A stretch of DNA of 64,000 bases from Sphingopyxis sp. LC363 (GTDB lineage: Bacteria > Pseudomonadota > Alphaproteobacteria > Sphingomonadales > Sphingomonadaceae). Position 1 is the first letter of the stretch, and the number at the start of each line of letters is the position of its first letter. Location: positions 124,001 to 188,000 of the forward strand of contig NZ_JNFC01000034.1 of the NCBI RefSeq assembly GCF_000756385.1, in the 5' to 3' direction. A program made the position numbers and the translations under genes. The notes below the pieces were generated by a model. It did not search any database. It saw nothing but the letters and a program-made list of their open reading frames with translations, and was not told the DNA's origin. Shown piece by piece: positions 54,260-62,272 of the stretch.

Positions 54260-54600
54260 GATTTTTCCTCCGGGGGATTTAGCGATTCGACGAAAGCGGC
54301 GAGGCGGTCGGTGCGGCCCTGCCAGACGGCGCGTTGCTCCGCGAGCCAGCCCTCGGCCGCCGCAAGCCGCGCGGCATCGACGCGGCAGGTGCGGACACGG
54401 CCCTGCTTTTCGGTGTGGATCAACCCCGACGCTTCAAGAACCGAGAGATGTTTCAGGAAGGCGGGAAGGCCCATTTCGAACGGTTCGGACAGCCGCTTTA
54501 CGGGAGCGGCGCCCGTGAGCAGCCGGCTGACGACGGCGCGGCGCGTCGGGTCGGCGAGCGCATGGAAAACGGTATCGAGGGCTGTTTGTTGGTTCGCCAT
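54256..54600 (-). CDS. ArsR-family winged-helix regulator
   Basis: A 114-residue DNA-binding protein (ALDTVFHALADPTRRAVVSRLLTGAAPVKRLSEPFEMGLPAFLKHLSVLEASGLIHTEKQGRVRTCRVDAARLAAAEGWL). No metal-binding cysteine pair is visible, so it belongs to the non-metal ArsR group that usually sits next to an AHSA1-like gene. ATG at 54600 lies inside an 18-bp dyad operator. The frame is open upstream, but that stretch would cross the terminator of the PEP-CTERM gene. Confidence 0.9.
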   Translation of the reverse strand: MANQQTALDTVFHALADPTRRAVVSRLLTGAAPVKRLSEPFEMGLPAFLKHLSVLEASGLIHTEKQGRVRTCRVDAARLAAAEGWLAEQRAVWQGRTDRLAAFVESLNPPEEKS

Positions 54601-54637
54601 ATGGTGAACTATAGAGATGGTTTTCCATTTGGCAAAC
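54592..54637. promoter_or_regulatory. Twin ArsR operators
   Basis: Two 18-bp dyads with 7-bp arms: GTTCGCC-ATAT-GGTGAAC (54592-54609, over the start codon) and GTTTTCC-ATTT-GGCAAAC (54620-54637). Each has one mismatch in the arms; they share GTT-N-N-CC/GG-N-N-AAC and start 28 bp apart. Likely autoregulatory sites. Confidence 0.55.
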
Positions 54638-54654
54638 TGATTGGCGAAGGCGTT

Positions 54655-54685
54655 AAAAAAGGGCCGCCCCGAGGGGGCAGCCCTT
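54655..54685 (-). terminator. Intrinsic terminator of the PEP-CTERM gene
   Basis: Minus strand: GGGCTGCCCC-CTC-GGGGCGGCCC followed by TTTTTT, a 10-bp stem with one mismatch. Lies 46 bp after the stop of 54731-55849. Confidence 0.93.
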
Positions 54686-54730
54686 AGTTCGGTGGTCCGG
54701 GTTAGCCCCCCTGACCGCCAGTGGATTTCC

Positions 54731-55849
54731 TCAAGCCGCGTCGGCGTCGTCGTCGTTGCGATTCGCAGCGCGGCGGCGCGCCACAAGCGCGGCTGCTGCT
54801 GCCCCGAACAATAGCATCATCGGCGGCGCAGGAACAGGGGTCGGATCGCCCGACGAGCTGCTGGTGCTGCCGCCCGAGCTCGACGAGGAACTCGACGACG
54901 AACTGCTGCTCGACGAAGAGGAGGACGAGCTGGTGCTGCCGGTGGAGCCGAAGCTGCTGCTGCCACCGGTCGCACCCGACGAGGTGCTGCTGCTCGACGA
55001 AGAGGAGGAAGAGGACGACGAACTGCTGCTCGACCCGCCCGAACTGCCGCCGTGCGACGAGCTGCCATGGCCGTGCGAGCTGCCGCCCGACGAAGAGGAA
55101 CTCGATGAGGAGGATGAGGATGAGGAGCTCGACGATGAGCTGCTGCTCGACGACGAGGTGCTGACGCTGCCGGTCGAGGTCGACACATTGCCCGACGATG
55201 TCGAGGTGCTGACGCTGCCCGTCGAGGTCGACACGTTGCCCGAGGAAGTGCTGACGCTGCCGGTCGACGTCGACACGCCGCCCGTGGACGTCGACACGCC
55301 GCCGGTCGAGGTTGAAACGCCGCCCGTGGACGTCGAAACGCTGCCGGTCGAGGTCGAGACCCCCGACGAGGTGCTGGTCGAGGTCGACACGCCGCCCGTC
55401 GTCGTCGAGGTGACGACGATGCTGCCGCTGCTGCCGCCGCCCGAGCTGCCGCCGAAGAAGCCCCCGAAGAAGCCGCCGCCGAACCCGCCGCCAAAACCGC
55501 CGCCGATGACCGTCACGCCGCCGCCGCTACCGCCGCCGCCTTCCCAGCCCGATTGCGGAAAGGGCGCGTAGGGGATCGGGGGCAAGGGGATCGTCTGCGT
55601 CACCACCTGCGTCTGCGGGGTGATGGTGCGGATCACCTTCTTCGTCGTAACGACGCGGCGGACGCGCTTCACCGGCTTGCGCGCAGCGTGGCGTTTGCGC
55701 ACGACCTTTTTCTTGGCGACGCACGGCGAGCAGGACTGGACCTGCGCCCGCGCCTTCGGAACGTCGGTGATCTGCATCGCGCCGCTACCGATGATCGCCC
55801 CGCCGCAGGTGCAGGCGCAAAGCTTGGCAAGGGCCATTCGAACAGACAT
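54731..55849 (-). CDS. Low-complexity exported protein with PEP-CTERM-type C terminus
   Basis: A 372-residue protein. N-terminal region contains a cysteine pair (SCSPCVAKKKVVRKRH), a Lys/Arg-rich and Pro-rich part, then long Gly and Ser/Thr repeats (units of VSTSTGG and VSTSTGS, then poly-Ser) and a C-terminal PVPAPPMMLLFGAAAAALVARRRAA. The last 30 residues have the PEP-CTERM layout (Pro-rich motif, membrane helix, basic tail), processed by exosortase. Probably a surface or biofilm-matrix protein. The + strand carries an artefact acidic ORF opposite. No exosortase is in view. Confidence 0.75.
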   Translation of the reverse strand: MSVRMALAKLCACTCGGAIIGSGAMQITDVPKARAQVQSCSPCVAKKKVVRKRHAARKPVKRVRRVVTTKKVIRTITPQTQVVTQTIPLPPIPYAPFPQSGWEGGGGSGGGVTVIGGGFGGGFGGGFFGGFFGGSSGGGSSGSIVVTSTTTGGVSTSTSTSSGVSTSTGSVSTSTGGVSTSTGGVSTSTGGVSTSTGSVSTSSGNVSTSTGSVSTSTSSGNVSTSTGSVSTSSSSSSSSSSSSSSSSSSSSSSSGGSSHGHGSSSHGGSSGGSSSSSSSSSSSSSSSSTSSGATGGSSSFGSTGSTSSSSSSSSSSSSSSSSSSSGGSTSSSSGDPTPVPAPPMMLLFGAAAAALVARRRAANRNDDDADAA

Positions 55850-56286
55850 AGGCTTCTCTTTCTTTCCCGTTGCAGGTGCGAAGCGCCCTCGACCGACACC
55901 CCCAATTCACCTTCGCTATAACCCAAAAGGCCAAAGCTTTGTGAATGCGGCAATTCCGTTAACCGCGTTTACCTGTCCGAGAGCGGGAAAAGGAGCGCGG
56001 AATCAACAAAAAACGCCATATCTGTCCCAAAACAGCACGAATAATGCAGTAATCCTGTGCGATTGGTTAACCTTCGGACCTAAATCGCCGTCCCGGTGCG
56101 AGCGATGGGGTGACCGGACGGCCCGCGGATTCACCCCAAATATACAGACGGTTCATCGCCGCTTCACGCCAAGTCGCTATCGGCAGCTTCGGCGCTTGTA
56201 TCGCGGGCGGTGGCTGGTTATAGGCGCGCCACTCCCTAAGCCGCTTGCGGCCCGCCGGGTGACAGGAAAGGACGCGAGAGCCCCTC
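55850..56286. other. 437-bp intergenic region between divergent genes
   Basis: No ORF with coding character. It is comparatively AT-rich (TTAACCG, CAACAAAAAACGCC, AAACAGCACGAATAATGC) and carries the divergent control regions of the PEP-CTERM gene and dksA. The only candidate site I can support is the dksA promoter at 56196-56224. I find no tRNA, riboswitch or clear repeat. Confidence 0.7.
56196..56224 (+). promoter_or_regulatory. Predicted promoter of dksA
   Basis: TTGTAT (56196-56201), 17-bp spacer, TATAGG (56219-56224), 62 bp before the ATG. Spacing is ideal, and both boxes resemble sigma-70 elements. Confidence 0.45.
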
Positions 56287-56748
56287 ATGCCGACCAAGAT
56301 TGCCGATGTTGGCGCAGACGCGCTTCGTGAAGCCAGGTCCAATCTCGATTCGGATTATGTCCCCAGCGACGACGAAGAGTTTATGAACGAGCGGCAGCAG
56401 GATTATTTTCGCGGCCTGCTGCTCGCCTGGAAAAAATCGATCCTGTCCGAATCGGAATCGACGCTTGCGCATCTTCAGGATGGCCCGCTGCGCGAACCCG
56501 ACCTCGCCGACCGCGCGTCGAGCGAGACCGATTGGGCGATCGAGCTGCGCACCCGCGATCGTCAACGAAAACTGATCGCCAAGATCGATTCGGCGATCCG
56601 CCGCATCGAAGAGGGCGAATATGGCTATTGCGCGGTGACCGGCGAGCCGATCTCGCTCGCGCGTCTGCAGGCCCGGCCGATCGCGACGATGACGCTGGAG
56701 GCGCAGGAGCGCCACGAGCGTAACGAACGGATTTCACGCGAGGATTGA
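56287..56748 (+). CDS. dksA: RNA-polymerase-binding transcription factor DksA
   Basis: Acts with ppGpp on RNA polymerase. The 153-residue protein has the coiled-coil with tip DLADRAS (residues 72-78) and the C-terminal zinc-finger region YGYCAVTGEPISLARLQARPIATMTLEAQERH, in which only one of the four cysteines (C115) remains. Loss of the Cys4 site is seen in alphaproteobacterial DksA, which stays folded without zinc. Length and tip argue for true DksA rather than a TraR-like short form. Confidence 0.92.
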   Translation: MPTKIADVGADALREARSNLDSDYVPSDDEEFMNERQQDYFRGLLLAWKKSILSESESTLAHLQDGPLREPDLADRASSETDWAIELRTRDRQRKLIAKIDSAIRRIEEGEYGYCAVTGEPISLARLQARPIATMTLEAQERHERNERISRED

Positions 56749-56831
56749 TCGCGGGCTCCGCGCCCCATTTACGATTCGGCAACTGCTGGGCCCTAGATTC
56801 CGCGCCTCGATACGAAAGAAACGGGGCGCAA

Positions 56832-57221
56832 ATGGATTCGCAAAGACCGGCATCGGTGGACGAGGAGGTCGCGGCGCTGTCGCGCGGCGCCGATCGCGAC
56901 AGCCTGTTCATGCAGGCGCAACTGGCGCTGCCCGGCGGCGGCGGGTCCGTCACCGTGCGCGTGCGCAACCTATCGCCCGGCGGGATGCTTGCCGAGGGCA
57001 AGGTCGTCGTCGCGCAAGGAGCGGCGGTCGAAGTCGACTTGCGTAACATCGGGCCGGTCGCCGGGCGCGTGATCTGGGTCGGCGAGGGCAAGTTCGGCAT
57101 CGCCTTCGACCGCGCGATCGATCCGCAGGCGGTGCGTCGTCAGGTGGTTTCGCAGTCCGATTTGCCGCCGCATCTGCGGCGCACGGGCCTCGAGCGGGGG
57201 CCCCTCTATCGCCGGCGCTGA
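56832..57221 (+). CDS. PilZ-domain protein
   Basis: A 129-residue protein (RDSLFMQAQLALPGGGGSVTVRVRNLSPGGMLAEGKVVVAQGAAVEVDLRNIGPVAGRVIWVGEGKFGIAFDRAIDP). The PilZ beta-barrel pattern VRNLSPGGMLAEG and GRVIWVGEGKFGIAFD is clear, but the RxxxR c-di-GMP motif before it is not, so ligand binding is doubtful. ATG at 56832 is preferred over the in-frame upstream start. Similar to the protein at 21696-22130. Confidence 0.78.
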   Translation: MDSQRPASVDEEVAALSRGADRDSLFMQAQLALPGGGGSVTVRVRNLSPGGMLAEGKVVVAQGAAVEVDLRNIGPVAGRVIWVGEGKFGIAFDRAIDPQAVRRQVVSQSDLPPHLRRTGLERGPLYRRR

Positions 57222-57267
57222 TGCGTCCTTGAACAGGGTGGCATCAGCGGGGCGATAGCGCTGGCGA

Positions 57268-57426
57268 TCAGCCGATCGCGAGCATCTCCTCCTTGAGTTT
57301 CAGTTTCTGCTTCTTGAGCTGCGCGACGACTCCGGTATCGGGGGCGGGACGGCGCTCTTCATTCGCAATTTTCGCATCGAGGTCCGCGTGGCGGGACTTC
57401 AGGGTGGAAAGGTGCGACGTGCTCAT
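57268..57426 (-). CDS. YdcH/DUF465 small protein
   Basis: A 52-residue helical protein (MSTSHLSTLKSRHADLDAKI, then PDTGVVAQLKKQKLKLKEEMLAIG) with the DUF465 pattern of heptad Leu/Lys. AGGAG lies seven bases before the ATG at 57426. It is divergent from another DUF465 gene 123 bp away. Family function unknown; coiled-coil dimer expected. Confidence 0.9.
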   Translation of the reverse strand: MSTSHLSTLKSRHADLDAKIANEERRPAPDTGVVAQLKKQKLKLKEEMLAIG

Positions 57427-57549
57427 TGGCATTCTCCTTTTCGACTCGATGGGCAGGACGAAGTAAAACATGAAACCGCCCCGATGTCGTGACGATTCGC
57501 TCAGGCGGTCCCCGTTGCGGACTAATGGTGAACGTGGCAGGGAGGCCGT

Positions 57550-57747
57550 GTGAGCCCCGAGGAAATTACCCAGCGCCTGGAACTGCTTCGCATCGAGCAT
57601 CGCGACCTCGACGCCGCGATCATCGCGCTCGGCGAAGGGACGGCGGCCGACCAGCTGCAGATCGCGCGGCTGAAAAAGCGCAAGCTCAAGCTGCGCGACG
57701 AGATCGCCTGGTGCGAGGATCAACTGCTGCCCGACATCATCGCCTAG
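57550..57747 (+). CDS. YdcH/DUF465 small protein, GTG start
   Basis: A 65-residue DUF465 protein (EEITQRLELLRIEHRDLDAA, then LKKRKLKLRDEIAWCED) starting at GTG 57550. The shared motif LKKxKLKLxxEI matches the divergent neighbour, so the two are paralogues. Probably a coiled-coil homodimer; unknown role. Confidence 0.88.
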   Translation: MSPEEITQRLELLRIEHRDLDAAIIALGEGTAADQLQIARLKKRKLKLRDEIAWCEDQLLPDIIA

Positions 57748-57768
57748 GATCGGCCGACATTCGGCCCA

Positions 57769-57865
57769 TGCCGGCCTGCAAATGGCGATTTCCCGCGCTT
57801 CCGGTGCTCACCTACTGAAGTAGGCCGCGCTCCGGGTCGCGAAAAATCACCATTTTCGGCTCGGC
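57769..57865. repeat. Long imperfect palindrome after the second DUF465 gene
   Basis: Arms of about 45 bp: GCCGGCCTGCAAATGGCGAT... on the left and ...AAATCACCATTTTCGGCTCGGC on the right. The centre is CCTACTGAAGTAGG. No ORF fits. It lies 130 bp before the DUF1465 gene and could form a strong RNA hairpin. Confidence 0.7.
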
Positions 57866-57996
57866 CTGAGCCAAATCTCGACCAATCCTAAATGCCTGAA
57901 TTAAAACGGGACGTCCGATGCCCTCAATTTCATGGTTACCGACGTTGCGGACCCGATAGCGGACATGGCATCTCCGGTGTCATGGCCGGCGGGGAC

Positions 57997-58449
57997 ATGA
58001 ACATGATGGCGATCGATGTGCCGGTGCAGCGCGCGCAGGTCGAAAATCTCTATGTCGAGGCGATGCTGCTCGCCGACGAGGCGCATGCGGCCTTTGCCGC
58101 GCAGCGCGACCTCGGCAGTGTTCGCGGCAACGCGGCGGCGCAGATCGGCCTCGCCTGCGAATCGCTGAAGACGACGACGCGGCTGATGCACGTCATCGCC
58201 TGGCTACTCCACCGCCGCGCGATGTTCGCGGGGGATCCGGGCGCCGGGCCAAACGACAGCGCGGCGCGGATCGGCGCGCCGGTCGCGGCCGACTGGAATG
58301 TCTGCGAAGGGTTCGACGCGTCGGTCCGCCGGATCATCGCCGCCAGCGAGCGGTTGTTCGAGCGGATCGCGGTAATGGAGGCCGGCTGGAAAGCGCCGGC
58401 AGTGACGCCGGTGCAGGCGCTGCTCGCGCGGCTGGAAGCGCGGCTTTGA
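57997..58449 (+). CDS. DUF1465 protein (RcdA-type adaptor family)
   Basis: A 150-residue helical protein ([70 protein letters not shown]). DUF1465 includes Caulobacter RcdA, an adaptor that delivers CtrA to ClpXP at the G1-S transition. If this is an orthologue, it would act in cell-cycle proteolysis. I use the ATG at 57997 (GGCGGGGAC upstream); ATG at 57982 is possible. Confidence 0.82.
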   Translation: MNMMAIDVPVQRAQVENLYVEAMLLADEAHAAFAAQRDLGSVRGNAAAQIGLACESLKTTTRLMHVIAWLLHRRAMFAGDPGAGPNDSAARIGAPVAADWNVCEGFDASVRRIIAASERLFERIAVMEAGWKAPAVTPVQALLARLEARL

Positions 58450-58496
58450 AGCATGGGACGCGGGTTGCGAGCGGCGGGTTTTGGCCGGAAGCTGCC

Positions 58497-58585
58497 GTCG
58501 CCCCCGCGAAGGCGGGGGCCGCTGTCGGTTTACGCAGGCGCCGCTGAATAAGGCCGCTAGCGGCCCCCGCCTTCGCGGGGGCGAC
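58497..58585. repeat. Family B inverted repeat, 27-bp arms
   Basis: Arms GTCGCCCCCGCGAAGGCGGG (58497 onward) and CCCGCCTTCGCGGGGGCGAC (to 58585), perfect over 27 bp, with a 35-bp spacer containing GGCGCCGCTGAATAAGGCCGC. Convergent 3' ends of the DUF1465 and DUF2332 genes flank it. Confidence 0.9.
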
Positions 58586-58636
58586 GCATTCTCTAAACGG
58601 CAGCTCCCCACCCCGAAGCCGACCCCGAGTCCGGAG

Positions 58637-59716
58637 CTACCCCAGCCACTCCACCCACGCGCCATGCGCATGCGCGTGGGCCAGTTTCTTCGGCGTCTCA
58701 CCTCCCGGCCAATACCGCACCACCAATTCATGATGATGCACCGTCCGGTTCGCCTCGAGCGCGACCCACGCCAGCGGACGCTCGGGCGTCGCCCGCGCGC
58801 CCGCTTTTTCCATCGCGGCGGTGACGCGCGCCTGCTGGTCGGCGGGGACATATTGCCAGACGATCGAGTGCATGAGCAGCCGCGTCGTGCCCGCGACCTG
58901 AGGCTTTGCGAGCTCGGCTTCGACGAAATCGGCGGCGTTGGCGCGGACCAGATTCGGCTTTGCCGCATGCGCCTCGGCGATCGCGGCCTCGATGCGCGCG
59001 AAGCGGATTTCATGCTCGGGCCAGATATAGGCCTTGAGCCGCAGCGCCTGCGCGGGGTCGGTCAGATCGACCGGTGCGACGTCGCAGCCCTTGAGGCTCG
59101 CGATCTCGATGGCGTGCATCGGCGGATGGCGGCCGCGCCATTCGGGGGTAAAGGTCATAGCGCCCGGCTGCGGCCCGACATGCACGCCGCCGAGGTCGTA
59201 ATGATAGCGATCGATCATCAGGTTGATCCCGGCGCTCGACCCGATCTCCAAGCATTCGAAGCGCGGCGGCACGCCCTGCTCGGCGAGCCAGAGCATCGCG
59301 GCGACGAAGTTCGACGAACGTCCCGCCTCATTGGTCTGCGGCGGGCCGTCGAGCCACGGGAGCAGCGCTGCCTCGTGCCGCCGGACGACCCCGGCGACGA
59401 TGGCGTCGTCGTTGATATCCTCGGCATCGGCATAGACGGGCGCGAGCTCGTGCGCCGCGCCCGACAGGTGGAGCGCATGAATCCCGCCCGCGGCGCGCAG
59501 CGGCAGCGCATCGGCGAGCGGCGCGCCCTGCCAGCCTGCGATGCGGCGCGCGAATTCGCTCGCCGGTTTGTCGAGCAGCGATCCCAGCGCGGCGACGACG
59601 CGCGCGGTGACCCGCGCGTCATTGTGGCGGCAATAGGCGACCTGATTGGCGAAAGCGGTGCGGACGGCCTTCGGGCCGGTTTCGGCCATGTCGATGAAGT
59701 CGTAGCGGTCGCTCAT
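58637..59716 (-). CDS. DUF2332 protein
   Basis: A 359-residue protein of the uncharacterised DUF2332 family ([88 protein letters not shown]). The pattern SAGINL plus D/R-rich elements looks like a SAM-dependent methyltransferase fold; that is inference. ATG at 59716 is well supported; divergent from hisG, 39 bp apart. Confidence 0.85.
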   Translation of the reverse strand: MSDRYDFIDMAETGPKAVRTAFANQVAYCRHNDARVTARVVAALGSLLDKPASEFARRIAGWQGAPLADALPLRAAGGIHALHLSGAAHELAPVYADAEDINDDAIVAGVVRRHEAALLPWLDGPPQTNEAGRSSNFVAAMLWLAEQGVPPRFECLEIGSSAGINLMIDRYHYDLGGVHVGPQPGAMTFTPEWRGRHPPMHAIEIASLKGCDVAPVDLTDPAQALRLKAYIWPEHEIRFARIEAAIAEAHAAKPNLVRANAADFVEAELAKPQVAGTTRLLMHSIVWQYVPADQQARVTAAMEKAGARATPERPLAWVALEANRTVHHHELVVRYWPGGETPKKLAHAHAHGAWVEWLG

Positions 59717-59755
59717 TGCCCTTTTTCCTCTCGCCGCTTATGGGCGCGCAAGCTT

Positions 59756-60412
59756 ATGCCCGAACCGATCATCTTTGCCATCCCGAAGGGACGCATCCTC
59801 GACGAGGCGCTGCCCCTGCTTGCGCGGGTCGGGATAGAACCTTCGGACGAGTTTTTCGACAAGAAAAGCAGAGCGTTAGTTTTTGGGACAAACCAGCCGC
59901 ACATCTCGCTGATCCGCGTGCGCGCCTTCGATGTCGCGACCTTCGTCGCGCATGGCGCGGCGCAGCTCGGCATCGTCGGGTCGGACGTCGTCGACGAGTT
60001 CGATTATTCGGAACTTTACGCGCCGGTCGACCTTGGTATCGGCCACTGCCGCCTGTCGCTCGCGGGACCCGAGGGCAGCGCGCCGCCGGGGCTCGGCGAA
60101 AGCCATATCCGCGTCGCGACCAAATATCCCGGAACGACGCGCCGCTGGTTCGAGGCGCAGGGCATCCAGGCCGAGTGCATCAAGCTGAACGGCGCGATGG
60201 AGATCGCGCCGAAGCTGGGGCTTGCCTCGCACATCGTCGACCTCGTCTCGACCGGGCGCACGCTCGTCGAAAATGCCCTCGCCGAGCAGAAGATCATCAG
60301 CGAGGTGTCGGCGCGGCTGATCGTCAACCGCGCGGCGTTCAAGCTGCGTTCGGCCGAAGTGCCGGCGCTGGTCGAGAAATTCCGCGAGGCCGCAGCTCAT
60401 GCGGCGGCTTGA
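59756..60412 (+). CDS. hisG: ATP phosphoribosyltransferase, short form
   Basis: First step of histidine synthesis, joining ATP and PRPP. The 218-residue length marks the short HisG(S) form, which lacks the C-terminal regulatory domain and normally needs HisZ; no hisZ is in this window. The PRPP loop is [12 protein letters not shown], and the [11 protein letters not shown] and [11 protein letters not shown] motifs are intact. ATG at 59756. It overlaps hisD by 14 bp. Confidence 0.94.
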   Translation: MPEPIIFAIPKGRILDEALPLLARVGIEPSDEFFDKKSRALVFGTNQPHISLIRVRAFDVATFVAHGAAQLGIVGSDVVDEFDYSELYAPVDLGIGHCRLSLAGPEGSAPPGLGESHIRVATKYPGTTRRWFEAQGIQAECIKLNGAMEIAPKLGLASHIVDLVSTGRTLVENALAEQKIISEVSARLIVNRAAFKLRSAEVPALVEKFREAAAHAAA

Positions 60413-61691
60413 CGCCTCCGATCCCGGCTTTGCGGCCGAGTTCGACGCGCTGGTCAATGATCGGCGCGAGAGCGCATCCGACGTGTCGGCCGACGTCGCG
60501 GCGATCATCGCGCGGGTGAAGGCCGAGGGCGACGTGGCGCTCGCCGATTATACCGCGAAGTTCGACCGCTTCGATTTGGGCGCGAGCGGGTGGAGCATTT
60601 CGAAAGCCGAATGCGCCGCAGCCTATGAGGCGCTTGCGCCCGGGCTGCGCGATGCGCTGAACCTCGCCGCGACCCGCATCCGCGCCTATCACGCCGCGCA
60701 GCTTCCCGAGGACCGCGACTATCGCGACACCGCGGGCGCGCGGCTTGGCGCACGCTGGCGCGCGGTTGACGCGGCGGGTGTCTATGTCCCCGGCGGGCGC
60801 GCGGCCTATCCCTCGTCGGTGCTGATGAACATCCTTCCCGCCAAGGTCGCGGGGGTCGAGCGGATCGTGATGATGACCCCGACGCCGGGCGGCGAGACCA
60901 ACCCGGTCGTGATGGCCGCGGCGCATATTGCCGGGGTCGACGAGATCTGGCGCGTCGGCGGCGCGCAGGCGATCGCGGCGCTCGCCTATGGTACCAACCG
61001 CATCGCGCCGGTGGATGTCGTAACGGGGCCGGGCAATGCGTGGGTCGCCGAGGCGAAGCGCCAACTCTACGGCGTCGTCGGTATCGACATGGTCGCGGGA
61101 CCGAGCGAGATCGTCGTCGTCGCCGACGCAAAGAACGAACCGCACGTCATCGCCGCCGACCTGTTGAGCCAGGCCGAACATGATCCGACGAGCCAATCGA
61201 TCCTCTTCACCGACGACGGCGACTTCGCCGATGCCGTCGCGGCGGCGGTCGCGCATGTCATCCCGACGCTCAGCACCGCATCGACGATGCAGGCGAGCTG
61301 GGCCGACAATGGCGCGGTGATCGTCGTGCCGCGCCTCGCCGACGCGATTCCCCTGTGCGACCGGCTCGCGCCCGAGCATCTCGAACTCGCGGTCGATCCC
61401 GCCGAGGCCGACGCGCTCTTCGCCAAGGTGCGCCACGCGGGCTCGGTCTTCCTTGGCCGCCAGACGCCGGAGGCGATAGGCGATTATGTCGCGGGGCCGA
61501 ACCATGTCCTCCCCACCGGCCGCCGCGCGCGCTTTTCGAGCGGGCTGTCGGTCACCGACTTCATGAAGCGCACGAGCTTCCTCGCGCTCGACGAAGCGTC
61601 GCTGGCGGCGATCGGCCCCGCCGCCGTCGCGCTCGCGGGTGCCGAGGGGCTACCTGCCCATGCGCTCAGCGTCCAGAATCGATTAAAGTAG
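60399..61691 (+). CDS. hisD: Histidinol dehydrogenase
   Basis: Last two steps of histidine synthesis, histidinol to histidine, with NAD and zinc. The 430-residue protein has [16 protein letters not shown], the [10 protein letters not shown] zinc region with the catalytic His and Glu, and [11 protein letters not shown] overlaps the hisG end by 14 bp, so translation is coupled. nusB follows 7 bp after. Confidence 0.96.
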   Translation: MRRLDASDPGFAAEFDALVNDRRESASDVSADVAAIIARVKAEGDVALADYTAKFDRFDLGASGWSISKAECAAAYEALAPGLRDALNLAATRIRAYHAAQLPEDRDYRDTAGARLGARWRAVDAAGVYVPGGRAAYPSSVLMNILPAKVAGVERIVMMTPTPGGETNPVVMAAAHIAGVDEIWRVGGAQAIAALAYGTNRIAPVDVVTGPGNAWVAEAKRQLYGVVGIDMVAGPSEIVVVADAKNEPHVIAADLLSQAEHDPTSQSILFTDDGDFADAVAAAVAHVIPTLSTASTMQASWADNGAVIVVPRLADAIPLCDRLAPEHLELAVDPAEADALFAKVRHAGSVFLGRQTPEAIGDYVAGPNHVLPTGRRARFSSGLSVTDFMKRTSFLALDEASLAAIGPAAVALAGAEGLPAHALSVQNRLK

Positions 61692-61698
61692 AAAAGCC

Positions 61699-62154
61699 AT
61701 GAACAAACGCGCCCAATCCCGCTCCGCCGCCCGCCTCGCCGCCGTGCAGGCGCTCTACCAGCACGAGATGGAAGCGACGCCGGTCGCGCAACTCATCCAC
61801 GAGTTCCACCAGCACCGCATCGGCGCGATCATCGAGGACGCCGAATATGCCGATGCCGACATTCCCTTTTTCGACGATATCGTGAAGGGCGTGCTTGCGC
61901 GCGCGGACGAAATCGACGCGGCGATCGTCGCGCGGCTCGCGAGCGGCTGGACGATGGACCGGCTCGACCGCACGATGAAGGCGATCCTGCGCGCGGGCAC
62001 CTATGAGCTGATCGCGCGCGGCGACGTGCCCGTCGGCGCCGTGGTCAGCGAATATGTCGATGTCGCCAAGGCGTTTTTCGACCAGCGCGAGGCGGGGTTC
62101 GCGAACGGCTTGCTCGACGCGATCGGCAAGGATGTGCGGGGAACCAGCGCATAA
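61699..62154 (+). CDS. nusB: Transcription antitermination factor NusB
   Basis: Binds boxA RNA with NusE for rRNA antitermination. The 151-residue protein has the all-helical NusB pattern (SRSAARLAAVQALYQHEME, TMDRLDRTMKAILRAGTYELIARGDVP, VVSEYVDVAKAFFDQREAGFANGLLDAIGK). Seven bases after hisD. In many alphaproteobacteria nusB is next to thiL, as here, separated by an inverted repeat. Confidence 0.95.
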   Translation: MNKRAQSRSAARLAAVQALYQHEMEATPVAQLIHEFHQHRIGAIIEDAEYADADIPFFDDIVKGVLARADEIDAAIVARLASGWTMDRLDRTMKAILRAGTYELIARGDVPVGAVVSEYVDVAKAFFDQREAGFANGLLDAIGKDVRGTSA

Positions 62155-62159
62155 GATAT

Positions 62160-62241
62160 CCGTTCGCATCGAGCGAAGTCGAGATGCCCCTCGGCTTGGC
62201 GCTACGGCGATGGGTGTCTCGACTTCGCTCGACCCGAACGG
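62160..62241. repeat. Family E inverted repeat between nusB and thiL
   Basis: Arms of about 30 bp: CCGTTCGCATCGAGCGAAGT on the left and ACTTCGCTCGACCCGAACGG on the right, mostly matched, spacer about 22 bp. A common sphingomonad palindrome with core CGAGCGAAGTCGAGA. Confidence 0.85.
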
Positions 62242-62272
62242 ACAGAGAGCATCCCTCGAACGAGAGGGTAAT

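Noticed and set aside
54756..55571. 271-residue acidic ORF (DELLLDEEEDE-like) on the + strand
   Set aside because: It is the complement of the Ser/Thr/Gly repeat gene, whose start, signal-like N terminus, PEP-CTERM tail and terminator are all on the minus strand.
62155..62272. TPP riboswitch before thiL
   Set aside because: No CTGAGA or ACCTGATC-like core; the gap is a family E palindrome.
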